Assembly: GCA_021234155.1 (NCBI GenBank)
Contig: JAJEKV010000142.1
Coordinates: 60,001-124,000, forward strand
Direction: 5' to 3'
DNA: 64,000 nucleotides
Origin: Isoetes taiwanensis
Lineage: Eukaryota; Streptophyta; Lycopodiopsida; Isoetales; Isoetaceae
Every line of letters starts with the position of its first letter. Within the stretch, counting starts at the first letter, position 1. The translations under genes were made by a program, and so were the position numbers. Shown here in pieces: positions 1 to 13,876 of this stretch. The notes under the pieces are model-generated. The model did no database searches. It was given only the letters and a program-made list of their open reading frames with translations, and was not told the DNA's origin.

Positions 1-1350
1 TCCCTTATAAAGTGAATGCTTAGCTTTATGTGCTTGGTCTTGTCATGCTGCACAGGATTTTTCACTATGGCTATACAACTTTGACTATCAGACCATATTA
101 TTGTGGGGTCTGTTTGCTCACAATTTAGTTCATGTAACAACCTTCTTAGCCATACAATTTTTTTGGCTACAAGTGAGGATGCTGCATATTCTGCTTCTGC
201 AGAGCTCATAGCTACAACTGTTTGTTTCTTGCGTCTCCATGTGATCACTCCACCACCAAAGAATATAGCATATCCTGAAGTTGATCTTCTGGTGGAAAGA
301 TCACCTCCCCAATCTGCATCACTATAGCATGTCATTGTCAAATCTGTTGAGTCATAACAGATTCCTTGTTCTTGTGAGCCTTTTAAATATTTTAATACAC
401 GTTTAGCTGCTTTCCAGTGTTCTCTTGTAGCATCATGATTTCTCCTACTTAGAATGTTTATAGCATAAGCAATATCAGGTCTGGTACTGTTTGCTAAATA
501 GAGTAGGCAACCAATCAAGGCTCGGTATGGTATGTTCTCCATTTTTGCAATATCCTCATCTGTGACTTGCTGAATGTCAGTCAATCTATGTCCTGGTGTC
601 ATAGGAATTTTTGCAGGTTTAGCCTCATCCAGATTAAATATTTTAAGCATATTTTCTATATGCTTGCTCTGATGTAATTTGAGCCATTTTTTATCTTTAT
701 TTCTGACCACCTCGATTCCTAAGAACTTTCTTAGTTTCCCTAAGTCTGTCATTTGAAATATGGACTTTAAGATGCTTTTGCATTTGTTCAGAATATTCAA
801 TGAGGTCGCCACCATGACACAGTCATCAACATAAAGAGCTATCATGCAATAATCTTTATCATGCTCATATCTGTAAAGATTACCATCATTATGTAGTTTG
901 TTGAACCCTTGTTCTTGCAGAAATTGATTCATACAGAGATACCATTCCCTTGGAGACTGCTTCAATCCATATATAGCTCTTCCAAATCATATTCTTACCT
1001 TGTTCATAGCCTGGGGGTTGCTTCAAAAAAGCTTCCTCTTCTAATGTTGCATTTAAGAATGTTGTCTTAACATCCATGTGATGAATTTCTAGTTCCATAG
1101 CATTTGCCATGGCCAATAGAATTCTAATACTTGTCAATTTGACTATAGGGGAATATGTTTCATCATAGTCTCTACCTTTTTTCTGAGTATAACCTTGTGC
1201 AACCAATCTAGCTTTATATTTCTTTGTTCCATCTGGATTGAGCTTAATTTTAAAAAGCCATTTGCTGCCAATAATATTTTGCTTGCCATCTGATTTCACA
1301 AATAGCTGCTGTCCACTTATCTCTCTCAATGCTTTCTTGCACATCTGCAT
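1..1350 (-). pseudogene. Copia reverse transcriptase and RNase H, truncated by window edge
   Basis: The RT region contains Lys-Ala-Arg-Leu-Val-Ala-Gln-Gly, the first catalytic Asp in His-Met-Asp-Val-Lys, and, after a frame change near 985, the Tyr-Val-Asp-Asp box (about 825-840). RNase H follows with Ser-Asp-Ala-Asp-Trp-Gly and Ser-Ser-Ala-Glu-Ala-Glu (about 180-290). Frame changes near 1290 and 985 split it into pieces. The end of RNase H and the 3' LTR lie outside the window. Confidence 0.92.
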
Positions 1351-1495
1351 AATTCTGTGGTATTATTTCATCCTCTAAGATTGCCATAATATATTCATGT
1401 TCAATTGTCTTGGCTTCTATTCTTCTGCTTCTTCCCCTTTCATCTCTACCATAAGATTGACCTTCAAGTTTAGCTTCTTCAATAAGCTTTTCTAC

Positions 1496-2647
1496 TTATG
1501 TTCTTCTCTTTCTTTTTCCAGAATATTCTTCGGTAGCATTGGTACTCGTTTGTCTTGGTTCAAGTGGCCCTTCAAGTCCTGGTTTTTCTAATTCATTTGC
1601 CCCTTCTGGTATTTCTGGTATTTCAGATTCTTCATAGTCTTCTTCTTCAAATTCCACTTTAGGAGTTTGTTCTGACTTGTCTATTTGAGTTTTAATTCCT
1701 TTCTTGAATTTGTGTTTGTACAACACTTCCTCATTAAATAATACATCTCTACTAATTCTGATCTGCTTAGATTCAGGCAAGTATATTCTGTACCCTTTAG
1801 ACTCTTTGTCATAACCTACTAAGAAACCCTTTTCTGCTTTATTATCTAACTTTTTCCTTAACTCAGATGGTATATGCACATAGAACATACACCCATAAAC
1901 CTTAAACTTCTCATAGTTTAATTTCTTTTCAGATTCCCATAGCTGCATAGGAATATTTCCATGTAAGCTTGCTGAAGGAAGCAAATTTTGAATTTCTACA
2001 GCTGTGTAAAGGGCTTCTTCCCATAGATAGTTAGGTAATCCACTTTCTTTCAACATTGACCTGACAGCATCTAATAAAGTCCTGTTTTTCCTTTCTGATA
2101 CACCATTTTGCTGTGGAGAATGTCTGCAAGTTAATTGCCTCTTAATTCCATGAGATATGCAAAAAGCTTTAAATTGTGCTGATAGATATTCTCCTCCTCT
2201 ATCTGATCTGATACATTTCACCTTGGCACCTGTTTCTCGTTCTTTTTCTGCCACATACATCTTAAATGCATTCAGAGCTTGAGATTTTCTGTTTAAATAG
2301 TATGTCTTACACATCCTGTTGTAATCATCTGTGAAAGTTATGAAGTATCTCTTGTTGGTTCTGCTTTTGACATTTAGGGGATCACATAAGTCTGAATGTA
2401 TTAGATCAAGCTTTTGTTGAGCTCTGATTTTCCTTTTATGAAATGGCAATCTACTTAGCTTTCCCAAAGCACACCCCTCACACATATGATCATGCTTGCT
2501 TGTATTTTCAAAGCTTTGCTTGTGCAGTGATTTCAGTTTTTTGTAATTTGTTATTATGCCAAATTTCCAAGCCAACTTCTTGAACTGCATTAATAGAGTG
2601 ATGCACAATATTTTACAGTCCATATAAATTTCCAACTCGTTTACCAT
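1496..2647 (-). pseudogene. Copia integrase (zinc finger, rve core, C-terminal GKGY-like part)
   Basis: After an N-terminal His/Cys pair (C-x2-C in Cys-Glu-Gly-Cys) comes the rve core. The DDE triad is readable as Asp in His-Ser-Asp-Leu, Asp in Ser-Asp-Arg-Gly-Gly-Glu and Glu in Gly-Val-Ser-Glu-Arg. The region after it (Phe-Leu-Val-Gly-Tyr) is typical for Copia. The frame ends at a TAA about 35 codons upstream of the next readable pol block. It would insert the cDNA into the genome. Confidence 0.92.
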
Positions 2648-2990
2648 AAAACTTTATTTCATTATTCATCAAGATGTTACACTGCTCAGCATCAAAATTA
2701 ACTTTGTATCCCAAATCACACAACTGACTAACTGATATTAAATTCTTGATAATACCAGGTACACACAGAACATTCTGAATATTTACAATATTTCCAGCTA
2801 AGTCTGTTAGCTGTAATAAACCTCTTCCTTGAACCTCTTGCAGAGCTCCATTTCCCACCTGAATTCTCCTTGAGCTTGCATTGGTTATGTTCTTCAGACG
2901 ATCAATATTTTGCACTATTGATCTTTCAGCTCCACTATCAATTATCAAATGTGTCAGTTGTCGTCTTCTCATTAATAATTGCAAATTCAA
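2613..2990 (-). pseudogene. Copia aspartic protease and start of pol
   Basis: The catalytic motif Ile-Ile-Asp-Ser-Gly-Ala is visible near 2925-2945, followed by the Copia pattern with Gly-Asn-Gly and a Leu-Cys-Val-Pro-Gly...Leu-Ile-Ser-Val-Ser-Gln-Leu block. The protease would cut the polyprotein. The frame is lost at about 2620, just before integrase resumes in another frame. Confidence 0.85.
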
Positions 2991-3618
2991 GAGATACCTC
3001 ATCATCATCTTCTTCATTGGACTTATCTTCTTGTTCTCTTGCCACATATGTTCTTTCATGACCACGTCCTCTGCCACCTCTTGAAGATCTGCCCTCACCT
3101 CTGCCTCTTGCAGATTTACCATAATTTTTAGGTGTAGGACATTTTGATGCTATATGCCCTTCGCCACCACATGTGTAGCAATTGAATTCCTTTTTAAATT
3201 TTGGACATTCATTCTTGTAATGACCCATCTCATGACAGTTATAGCATATTACTTTATCCTTCTTTTTAAGCAATAAAATTTCAGGAGTTTCTTCAGCTTG
3301 ACTTTGCCTTAATATTTTTTTCTGTTCCCATTCAGTTCTTAAAATATTCTTTGCTTCTTCTCTTGACTTACAAGAGTTTCTGATAAATAGAGCCAATGTT
3401 TCATTTTCCCCAATGGCCTTGGAAATTTGCAACATCTGACTCCTTTCAGAGATTACAACTCCTGCTCCATTTAAGTCAGCAATAAGATTATCAAACTTGT
3501 TAAAAAATTCAGTTACATCTTCTTCTTCTTTAAGCTTAAGACCCCTTAATTCATTCTCAAGAAGATCAATTTGTGAGGATGTCTTTTCCTCATAATGCTT
3601 AAGTAGAAATTTCCACAT
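2938..3618 (-). pseudogene. Copia gag C-terminal part with two CCHC zinc knuckles
   Basis: The frame begins with the gag helical segment (Met-Trp-Lys-Phe-Leu-Leu) and carries the usual Leu-rich, Asp/Glu-rich middle. It then has two zinc knuckles of the form C-x2-C-x4-H-x4-C (near 3195-3250 and 3130-3180), followed by an Arg/Gly-rich tail. These knuckles bind the element's RNA during packaging. The protease begins in another frame at about 2960, so gag and pol are out of register here. Confidence 0.85.
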
Positions 3619-3649
3619 GTCTCTAGGACTAAGAGATCCAGCCGAAAGA

Positions 3650-3985
3650 TGGGGGATCTATGAAAATGAAAGAAGAATGAGCCTTGCAAACATGAAAAAT
3701 GAGCCGCTTCGGTCTATATATTGAATCATTGACTTATTTCCCAAAGTCAATGGTTTTAAAGCATGGTACTATAACCAAATAATGGAGGATCGTATCACGA
3801 GAGAGCAAGGGATTCAACCTGTCTCCGTTGAAAATATACAGCATGAATTTAATTTTGGCAATATAGTTAGTTGTACCCCGATGCCAATCCAAATAAAAAA
3901 GTCTTTCTACGGCTACGGAGGCGAGCAAATCTTTCCCAATCCCTATTATGACGAAGAAACAATTGATTTTCAAGCCTACTATTAA
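3650..3985. other. Unexplained insert splitting the Copia gag gene
   Basis: About 330 bp that does not read as gag in any frame separates the two gag halves. It holds a 67-codon plus-strand open frame (3782-3985) rich in Tyr, Phe and Gln that I do not recognise. No terminal inverted repeats or poly-A are obvious. It may be filler DNA, an organellar fragment or a small repeat; I cannot decide from the sequence alone. Confidence 0.4.
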
Positions 3986-4373
3986 TGCGATGTAAAAGGA
4001 AGAGAAAATTGGAAGACCTTAACTTCAAACGAATAGTGGGACTAACCTTGCAAGTGATTATGCCTTGTGCTTCCCTTGTTTTGGCTAGTAATGACTTGCC
4101 TCCTGCTCCAGATGCTCCTGCACCTGCACCTGCATCTCCTGATGCTTCTGTCCCTGCTGCTCCAACAACTGAGCTTGAAGACCCAGTCCTTGCAAGTACT
4201 CCAGTACCTACAGTTCCTGCTGGATCTACCAGCTCCCAAAGATCCTCCACTTCTAATATGTGAGTTATAGCATCCTTCCACACCTGGAAGCCTGGACCTC
4301 CCTTGTACACATCTACAGTGTTTAACAATGAAGCACCAAATCTGCTAGACATTTTGAACAGCTCTGATACCAC
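3986..4373 (-). pseudogene. Copia gag, N-terminal part
   Basis: The reading frame starts near 4373. It contains the Copia-type gag signature in which a Lys-Gly-Gly-Pro-Gly-Phe stretch and a Trp-Lys pair precede a Leu-Trp-Glu-Leu-Val motif (UBN2/gag-pre family). A Gly/Ala/Ser-rich low-complexity linker follows. The match to gag ends at about 3986, where unrelated sequence begins; the rest of gag resumes at 3618. It would form the particle shell, but it cannot work in this broken state. Confidence 0.75.
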
Positions 4374-7400
<3,027 letters not shown>

Positions 7401-7448
7401 CCAACCTTTGGATATATATGTATATATATGTATATATATATAATTTTT

Positions 7449-7538
7449 GCCTACCTCCTTCCGGGAAGTGAGGTAGGGCCCCTGCTTTTAGTACATAGGG
7501 AACTGGAGGGGTCCCTATATACATAGGGACCCACTCCA
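7449..7538 (-). promoter_or_regulatory. Bistable hairpin element, family II unit 1
   Basis: It lies in the 3' part of the internal region, just before an AT-rich stretch and the next terminal repeat. On the plus strand GTACATAGGGA can pair with TCCCTAT(A)TAC, while GGGTCCCTAT can instead pair with ATAGGGACCC. A separate stem is formed by CCTACCTC and GAGGTAGG. Confidence 0.6.
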
Positions 7539-8089
7539 CAACCTATGTTTTCCTACTGGAATTTTGCCTCCATTTCTAAACATATTAGGAAAATAAAACG
7601 GTAAGAATTGAAATAATAGGCTTACTTGTACTTTCGTAGCTCATTTAAGGAAAAGTCTGTTATAATATTGCAAAGGTGAGAACTCGATACCTTTGAGTGC
7701 TTTGTACATGATCTCCAAACTATGGGAACTCGTATTAACTCGCGGCAAGTCGTTTGCATCCGTGAGAGGATTGTTGCGCACATAGGAATATCTCAGAACT
7801 TTTTAGAGAATAGCTTGAAAAGTAAGAGTTTACTTTTATTTAGCTTAAGAGCCCAATCTCCATCAACATTCAACACCATAGTTTTGTTACAGATCCGAGA
7901 TGTTTTGTAGGGTATGATCATTAAGATCATTTAGTCATGTAATGCCATTGTAGGCATTTAATCAAGTAGTTATACAAAGAAAATGCGAGGAGTACATCAT
8001 ACTTAGAGCAATAGATGCAAGAAACATCAATTTGAAGTGTACTACAATAAAGTAACGTCCCATGTAACCGAAAAAAGCATAAATCGTCA

Positions 8090-8520
8090 TACCTGTTCCA
8101 TTTCTCATGTTCAAGTTTCTCGTAGAATATTATAGGTTTTATGCCCAAATTTTTAAAGCCGATTGACTCACAATATCATCGAGCAAATTGGATTGTCCCG
8201 CTAAGATGGCTTGCACATCAATACTAGGTCTTCGGATTACCGCCGTTCATCAGAATCAAATGCATCCAAATCGTTGTTCTCAGAACGCTTGAATAGCGGC
8301 AAGCGGGTTTGACCAAAAACAGTTCTCATTTTGAACATCAATTGCTCCCTCCAAAGTGTGTAATGCCAGACAATTGCTGTCCTCCATAGTGTTTTCCGTG
8401 ATTAATGATGTATTGGTGCAGCCCCCTTCTCAAAATGCATGCTAATATGGTCCGTATATTCATATTTGGTGGTGGTCGAGAAGTCAAATTGTAACTATGC
8501 ATGTTGAGCTCCTTACACCA
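8090..8520 (-). pseudogene. Second copy of the family II internal ORF, frame-broken
   Basis: It aligns with 12069-12505. Differences include replacement of CAGCGTTACTG-like sequence by CGCCGTTCATC-like sequence and other indels at CAG/CTG sites. The frame is lost in several places. It may be intact in the real genome if these are consensus errors. The donor CTG/CAG followed by GT is altered to C-C-T-G-T-T context but still readable. Confidence 0.4.
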
Positions 8521-8659
8521 TACGACGGCGCCATGTCAATGGTTTTACCGATAGATGAAGTGCTTTTTACAGCTCCTTCCCCGTTATAAGAGAACAATTG
8601 CGATAAGAATAAGATTTATTGGCGCAAAGTATGATCATGTTAAACCTAACCACGATTTA

Positions 8660-8741
8660 TCTAAAACCGGTACTCCAATATGTATATTCCATAAGACCCA
8701 TGCTGGTTTAACCAGCACCCCGAAAGCACAGAATATATAGA
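8660..8741 (-). promoter_or_regulatory. Junction hairpin at family II terminal-repeat boundary (unit 1)
   Basis: The near-palindrome GCTGGTTTAACCAGC, followed by CCCCGAAAGC and GAATATATAG, marks where the internal region meets the terminal repeat. The same order, with covarying bases, is found at 30655-30692 in the Penelope-like element. Confidence 0.55.
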
Positions 8742-11382
8742 GAGCCAAGACAAGGTACAAAGACATTGTCCGAAGACCAAGCCTTATTCCCAAGCCATGA
8801 CATTCGATTCCCGACTGTGATAACCCTCGTGCTGCACCAAACTTATCGGTTTCACAAGCTATATTGGAAGAGTCTTATAGATAATACAATACCTAGGAGT
8901 AAACGGACTTAGTATCCTTCAAACATAGCATGTAAACATATTACCATCTTTTACTATGAAAACTGGTGTAAAGTATCTAGAGACCAGACTTAGTATATAC
9001 TTATTAAAAGGATACTCATCATTCAGTAAAGCATACGGTTCATATTTTTATTTTGAACGGTATATAGGCAGATCGAGATAGTTTATGCGGGTACACATTC
9101 ATTAAGATGCTACCATAAAGTAAATTAATCAAGTGTTAACAGATTTTATAGCATAATATATGCTTTTCAATCTCTGTTCAAAGATGATGCTACATATTAT
9201 TCAGCTTTTCTTTGCTCAAATGTTTAAAAACATATAAATGCAGAGGCCTGATCATTACTAGAAACCTAGTACATCCTTTAAAAGAAACCGTTGTTTAACT
9301 TTGAAAGAAGTATTAAGTCACTTGTTATGGCCATCGCCAAAGATTACTAAATATTTTTAAACCTCATAAGTTGCCAAAACTGTGCAGAGGGAGACTAAAA
9401 CTAAAAATCCTCTACTAGATCGAAAAGAAACTTTTCTTCAATGAGTTCACTTGCCATCCGATATCATATTTGTAGCATTTAAGTTTAGGGTAACGAGAGA
9501 ACTGAAAAGCTTTAGACATGAGTTTCAGCTCATGATACTACATGTTTTTCTTAACACAAAGAACGCCCCTGAACCGGATAAATTTGCTTCTTATGCCTTT
9601 GCTTGAATGCCTTAGATCATTAAAAACTTGAGAGTAGGTAGAGATGATCCCGGTTACACTGTAACCAAACAGACCCATATTAGCAAAAAACTTGGTAATA
9701 GGGAGAGGGTCAACAGGTAAGCAAAAGAACCATCTGGCTTATCGCCCTTCAACCACACAAAAAGGATATACATTAAAATTGTAATAGACTCATTCAAAAA
9801 ATTGAGTAAATAATCGAAATACTTGTTTAACAAGCAGATTGTAATATCATACAAAGTTACCCAATGTAGTAGTGCATCGTTTGCTACGATCAGACCTGTA
9901 TGGATCTTGTGGACCATGAGCTTTACCTCAACTTTAGTTTACCAATACGTGGGATTTTATCAAGAATGCTTTAAATGAGATGTTCCACTATAAATTTACC
10001 CATCCCTTGTTACTGCTATGACTTATATTGAAAAAATAGAAGAACCTGATTAAGAGAAACGCCATGTTCTTCGAAAGCACCATAGTCCAAGTCAGCATTC
10101 TTGTTACTGTTTGCAGCATTAGCATCAACACCCCGTATGATTTTCTATAAATAACTATCCAGTGGGCTTCAAGTCTTCAGGAGTGGAATTTACCCAGTGT
10201 ATTCTCTGCACAGGTGGATTGAAGATGAACAGATTTTGCTCTTATCATTTCCACAACATCCTTTGAATCAGACGGCTTGCTATCAGAAAATTTAGCACCC
10301 TTGCATCTCTTTTCTTGGGGTTTAAACCAAATACCAAGCGTTGTTATCCTCTATGCTTACATCGGCGAAAAAATTAACCGATTTAAGCCTTCTCAAGACT
10401 AAGCTTATTGATTTTCCAAGCTAAAAGGGTAAGTGCAATATATGCGATGTGAACAGTCTCCGGCATTTATAAAGGGAAAGCTGAGCTAAGATATTTCAAA
10501 AATAATACCAACGTACCTTGTTACAGAGAACCCATGCTTAGCCGTTTCATCTCGTGAGTTTTTCTTACAAAAAATGTGTATGCCGTAGTACTCCATGGCC
10601 GCTCAAGGCAGAACATTTACAAGCTCTAAAATATTATTCTGTAACAGTCAATTTCGATAAGGTAATAGGGTCAGAAAATACGTGTGTTTCCAAGTATGAG
10701 CCAAAGAAATAATACTCATAACTTTATGAGTACAACCGTCATTTAGAATTTAGCATAGAATAGACTAGGTCTAATAATGCAAAAAATCAAACTCACAAAT
10801 TTCCTTCAACTTTTACCATATGCCTATATTTGAAACGTGTGAGTCCAAGTGATGGTGGGTCAAAGAAATTAATGCCCATACCTTTGTGGTACAACAATCA
10901 CTTTAGAGCTTAAGAGTATAGACTAGGTCTAATAATGCTCAACCTTTTTCGATGATAAATTTCCTCCCATATGCCCATATTCAAAACCTAGCAAACATTA
11001 GCGAAACATTTACGTTCTTATTACACACAACATTTGGCCATCCGTGCCATTTTGTTCACTCCGTAACATTTGACCATGTTTGAATATAGGGTGCATACAA
11101 TACAAAATATTGGCAAACATAATAGAACACATAAAATGCTAATGTTTCAGGAATGCTATCATACAGCATTGTATTTTTACTAGGGATAAAGTGGCCAATG
11201 GTTAATACCAACCATTGTTAGCTTCCAAAATGTTTAGAAACTCCAATAATCTCCCCCAGGGGTACGTGCTGCATGTAAAAACTATGTGTGCTTTCAAAAT
11301 GACAATTTAAGAAATGGAAAAAAGCTAGATGCGCTAGAAGCTTAGTAAATCATGAACTTTAGCTATTTTGGCATAGCCCGAG
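8742..11382 (-). repeat. Family II terminal repeat, copy 2
   Basis: About 2.64 kb. From about 9920 to the end it is nearly identical to copy 3, which suggests recent array expansion or conversion. It contains the structured motif at 9650-9747. Confidence 0.9.
9650..9747 (-). promoter_or_regulatory. Structured motif M, family II copy 2
   Basis: GGGCGATAAGCC, 13-base spacer, GCTTACCTG, TTACC, GCTAAT, then GTAAC. The acceptor-like CAG is damaged here, probably by the CAG-site error seen elsewhere. Confidence 0.55.
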
Positions 11383-11429
11383 CCAACCTTTGGATATATA
11401 TGTATATATAGATATATATATATAATTTT

Positions 11430-11518
11430 GCCTACCTCCTTCCGGGAAGTGAGGTAGGGCCCCTGCTTTTAGTACATAGGGAACTGGAGGGGTCCCTATG
11501 TACATAGGGACCCACTCC
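11430..11518 (-). promoter_or_regulatory. Bistable hairpin element, family II unit 2
   Basis: Same layout as 7449-7538 but with perfect arms: GTACATAGGGAAC with GTCCCTATGTAC, or alternatively the palindromic GGGTCCCTATGT/ACATAGGGACCC. The CCTACCTC/GAGGTAGG stem is also present. Confidence 0.65.
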
Positions 11519-12068
11519 ACAACCTATGTTTTCCTACTGGAATTTTACCTCCATTTCTAAACATATTAGGAAAATAAAACGGTAAGAATTGAAATAATAG
11601 GCTTACTTGTACTTTCGTAGCTCATTTAAGGAAAAGCTGTTATAATATTGCAGTGTGAGAACTCGATACCTTTGAGTGCTTTGTACACAGATCTCCAAAC
11701 TATGGGAACTCGTATTAACTCGTGCAGTCGTTTGCATCCAGGAGAGGATTGTTGCGCACATAGGAATATCTGTAAACTTTAGAGAATAGCTTGAAAAGTA
11801 AGAGTTTACTTTTATTTAGCTTAAGAGCCCAATCTCCATCAACATTCAACACCATAGTTTTGTTACAGATCTGAGATGTTTTGTAGGGTATGATCATTAA
11901 GATCATTTAGTCATGTAATGCCATTGTAGGCATTTAATCAAGTAGTTATACAAAGAAAATGCGAGGAGTACATCATACTTAGAGCAATAGATGCAGTAAA
12001 CATCAATTTGAAGTGTACTACAATAAAGTAACGTCCCATGTAACTGAAAAAAGCATAAATCGTCATAC

Positions 12069-12505
12069 CTGTTCCATTTCTCATGTTCAAGTTTCTGGTA
12101 GAATATTATAGGTTTTATGCCCAGCCTTAAAGCTGACAGACTCACAATATCATCGAGCAAATTGGATTGTCCTGCTAAGATGGCTTGCACATCAATACTA
12201 GGTGCTGGATTACCAGCGTTACTGTAATCAAATGCATCCAGCTCAGTGTTCTGTAACGTTTGAATAGCAGCAACAGTTTGACCAAAAACAGTTCTCATTT
12301 CGGAACATCAATTGCTCCCTCCAAAGTGTGTAATGCCAGGACAATTGCTGTCCTCCATAGTGTTTTCCAGATTAATGATGTATTGGTGCAGCCCCCTTCT
12401 CAAAATGCATGCTAATATGGTCTGTACATTCATATTTGGTGGTGGTCGAGAAGTCAAATTGTAACTATGCATGTTGAGCTCCTTACACCATACGATTTGC
12501 GTCAT
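12069..12505 (-). CDS. Family II internal ORF, unknown protein, interrupted by TGA
   Basis: Two in-frame pieces are separated by a TGA near 12306. The upstream piece (from 12505) is Pro-rich near its start. The downstream piece (12298-12069) starts Met-Arg-Thr-Val-Phe-Gly-Gln-Thr and contains Gln/Leu/Asp-rich helical-looking sequence. It ends with Lys-Trp-Asn-Arg at CAG|GT, a good splice donor. It occupies the place where family I has the RT gene. No homology is recognised, and no GIY-YIG or RT motif is present. The equivalent in the first unit (about 8520-8100) is broken at CAG/CTG positions. Candidate accessory protein of the non-autonomous element. Confidence 0.45.
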
Positions 12506-12639
12506 GTCAATGGCTTTACCGATAGATGAAGTGCTTTTTACAGCTCCTTCCTGTTATAAGAGAACAATTGCAGATAAGAATAAGATTTATTGCGCAAAGT
12601 ATGATCATGTTAAACTGACCACAGTATTTATCTAAAAAC

Positions 12640-12713
12640 TGGTACTCCAATATGTATATTCCATAAGACCCATGCTGGTTTAACCAGCACCCCGAAAGCA
12701 CAGAATATATAGA
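12640..12713 (-). promoter_or_regulatory. Junction hairpin at family II terminal-repeat boundary (unit 2)
   Basis: Identical palindrome GCTGGTTTAACCAGC with the same downstream CCCCGAAAGC and TATATA run, immediately before the third terminal repeat. Confidence 0.55.
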
Positions 12714-13579
12714 GAGCCAAGACAAGGTACAAAGACATTGTCCGAAGACCAAGCCTTATTCCCAAGCCATGACATTCGATTCTGACCAGGATAACCTGTG
12801 CCAGACCAAACTTATCGGTTTCACAAGCTATATTGGAAGAGTCTTATAGATAATACAATACCGGAGTAACCAGACTTAGTATCCTTCAAACATAGCATGT
12901 AAACATATTACCATCTTTTACTATGAAAACTGGTGTAAAGTATCTAGAGACCAGACTTAGTATATACTTATTAAAAGGATACTCATCATTCAGTAAAGCA
13001 TACGGTTCATATTTTTATTTTGAACTGGTATATAGGCAGATCAGATAGTTTATGCAGACACATTCATTAAGATGCTACCATAAAGTAAATTAATCAAGTG
13101 TTAACAGATTTTATAGCATAATATATGCTTTTCAATCTCTGTTCAGCATGATGCTACATATTATTCAGCTTTGCTGCTCAAATGTTTAAAAACATATAAA
13201 TGCAGAACTGATCATTACTAGAAACCTAGTACATCCTTTAAAAGAAACCGTTGTTTAACTTTGAAAGAAGTATTAAGTCACTTGTTATGGCCACTGCCAG
13301 CATTACTAAATATTTTTAAACCTCATAAGTTGCCAAAACTGTGCAGAGGGAGACGAAACTAAAAATCCTCTACTAGATCAGAAAGAAACTTTTCTTCAAT
13401 GAGTTCAGCTTGCCATCTGATATCATATTTGTAGCATTTAAGTTTAGGGTAACGAGAGAACCTGAAAAGCTTTAGACATGAGTTTCAGCTCATGATACTA
13501 CATGTTTTTCTTAACACAAAGAACGTCCCTGAACCAGATAAATTTGCTTCTTATGCACTGCTTCGAATGCCTTAGATCA

Positions 13580-13876
13580 TTAAAAACTTGAGAGTAGGTA
13601 GAGATGATCCCAGTTACCTGTAACCAAACAGACCCATATTAGCAAAAAACTTGGTAATAGGGAGAGGGTCAACAGGTAAGCAAAAGAACCATCTGGCTTA
13701 TCGCCCTTCAACCACACAAAAAGGATATACATTAAAATTGTAATAGACTCATTCAAAAAATTGAGTAAATAATCGAAATACTTGTTTAACAAGCAGATTG
13801 TAATATCATACAAAGTTACCCAATGTAGTAGTGCATCGTTTGCTACGATCAGACCTGTATGGATCTTGTGGACCAT
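13580..13876 (-). CDS. Small hydrophobic open frame kept in all three family II repeats (hypothetical)
   Basis: A 98-codon frame starts Met-Val-His-Lys-Ile-His and contains two to three hydrophobic stretches that could be membrane segments. Near-identical frames lie at 9654-9917 and 5566-5871, open in all three copies. The frame runs through the structured motif, where it reads Lys-Gly-Asp-Lys-Pro. Families I, III and V encode the same Lys-Gly-Asp-Lys-Pro at that spot, but family I has an upstream stop. The conservation may therefore reflect the RNA motif rather than a protein. No known family is recognised. Confidence 0.25.
   Translation of the reverse strand: MVHKIHTGLIVANDALLHWVTLYDITICLLNKYFDYLLNFLNESITILMYILFVWLKGDKPDGSFAYLLTLSLLPSFLLIWVCLVTGNWDHLYLLSSF
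13610..13707 (-). promoter_or_regulatory. Structured motif M, family II copy 3
   Basis: Complete order on the minus strand: GGGCGATAAGCC, 13 bases, GCTTACCTGT, TTACC, GCTAAT (branch-point-like), ACAGGTAAC. TTACCTGT and ACAGGTAA can form an 8-bp helix. Confidence 0.6.

Larger units (their letters stand above)
1..4373 (-). mobile_element. Ty1/Copia LTR retrotransposon, partial and decayed
   Basis: Read on the minus strand, the order is gag, protease, integrase, reverse transcriptase, RNase H, which is the Copia order (integrase before RT). The element runs off the left edge inside RNase H, so its 3' LTR is not seen. No 5' LTR is recognisable between the gag start and the (TA)n tract at 4601. 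At least four frame breaks (near 985, 1290, 2630 and 2960), an in-frame stop near 1496 and an unrelated insert inside gag mark it as non-functional. Some breaks could be consensus errors, as elsewhere in the window. Confidence 0.93.

Noticed and set aside
103-327. Plus-strand frame at the left edge
   Set aside because: It is the antisense of the Copia RNase H region.
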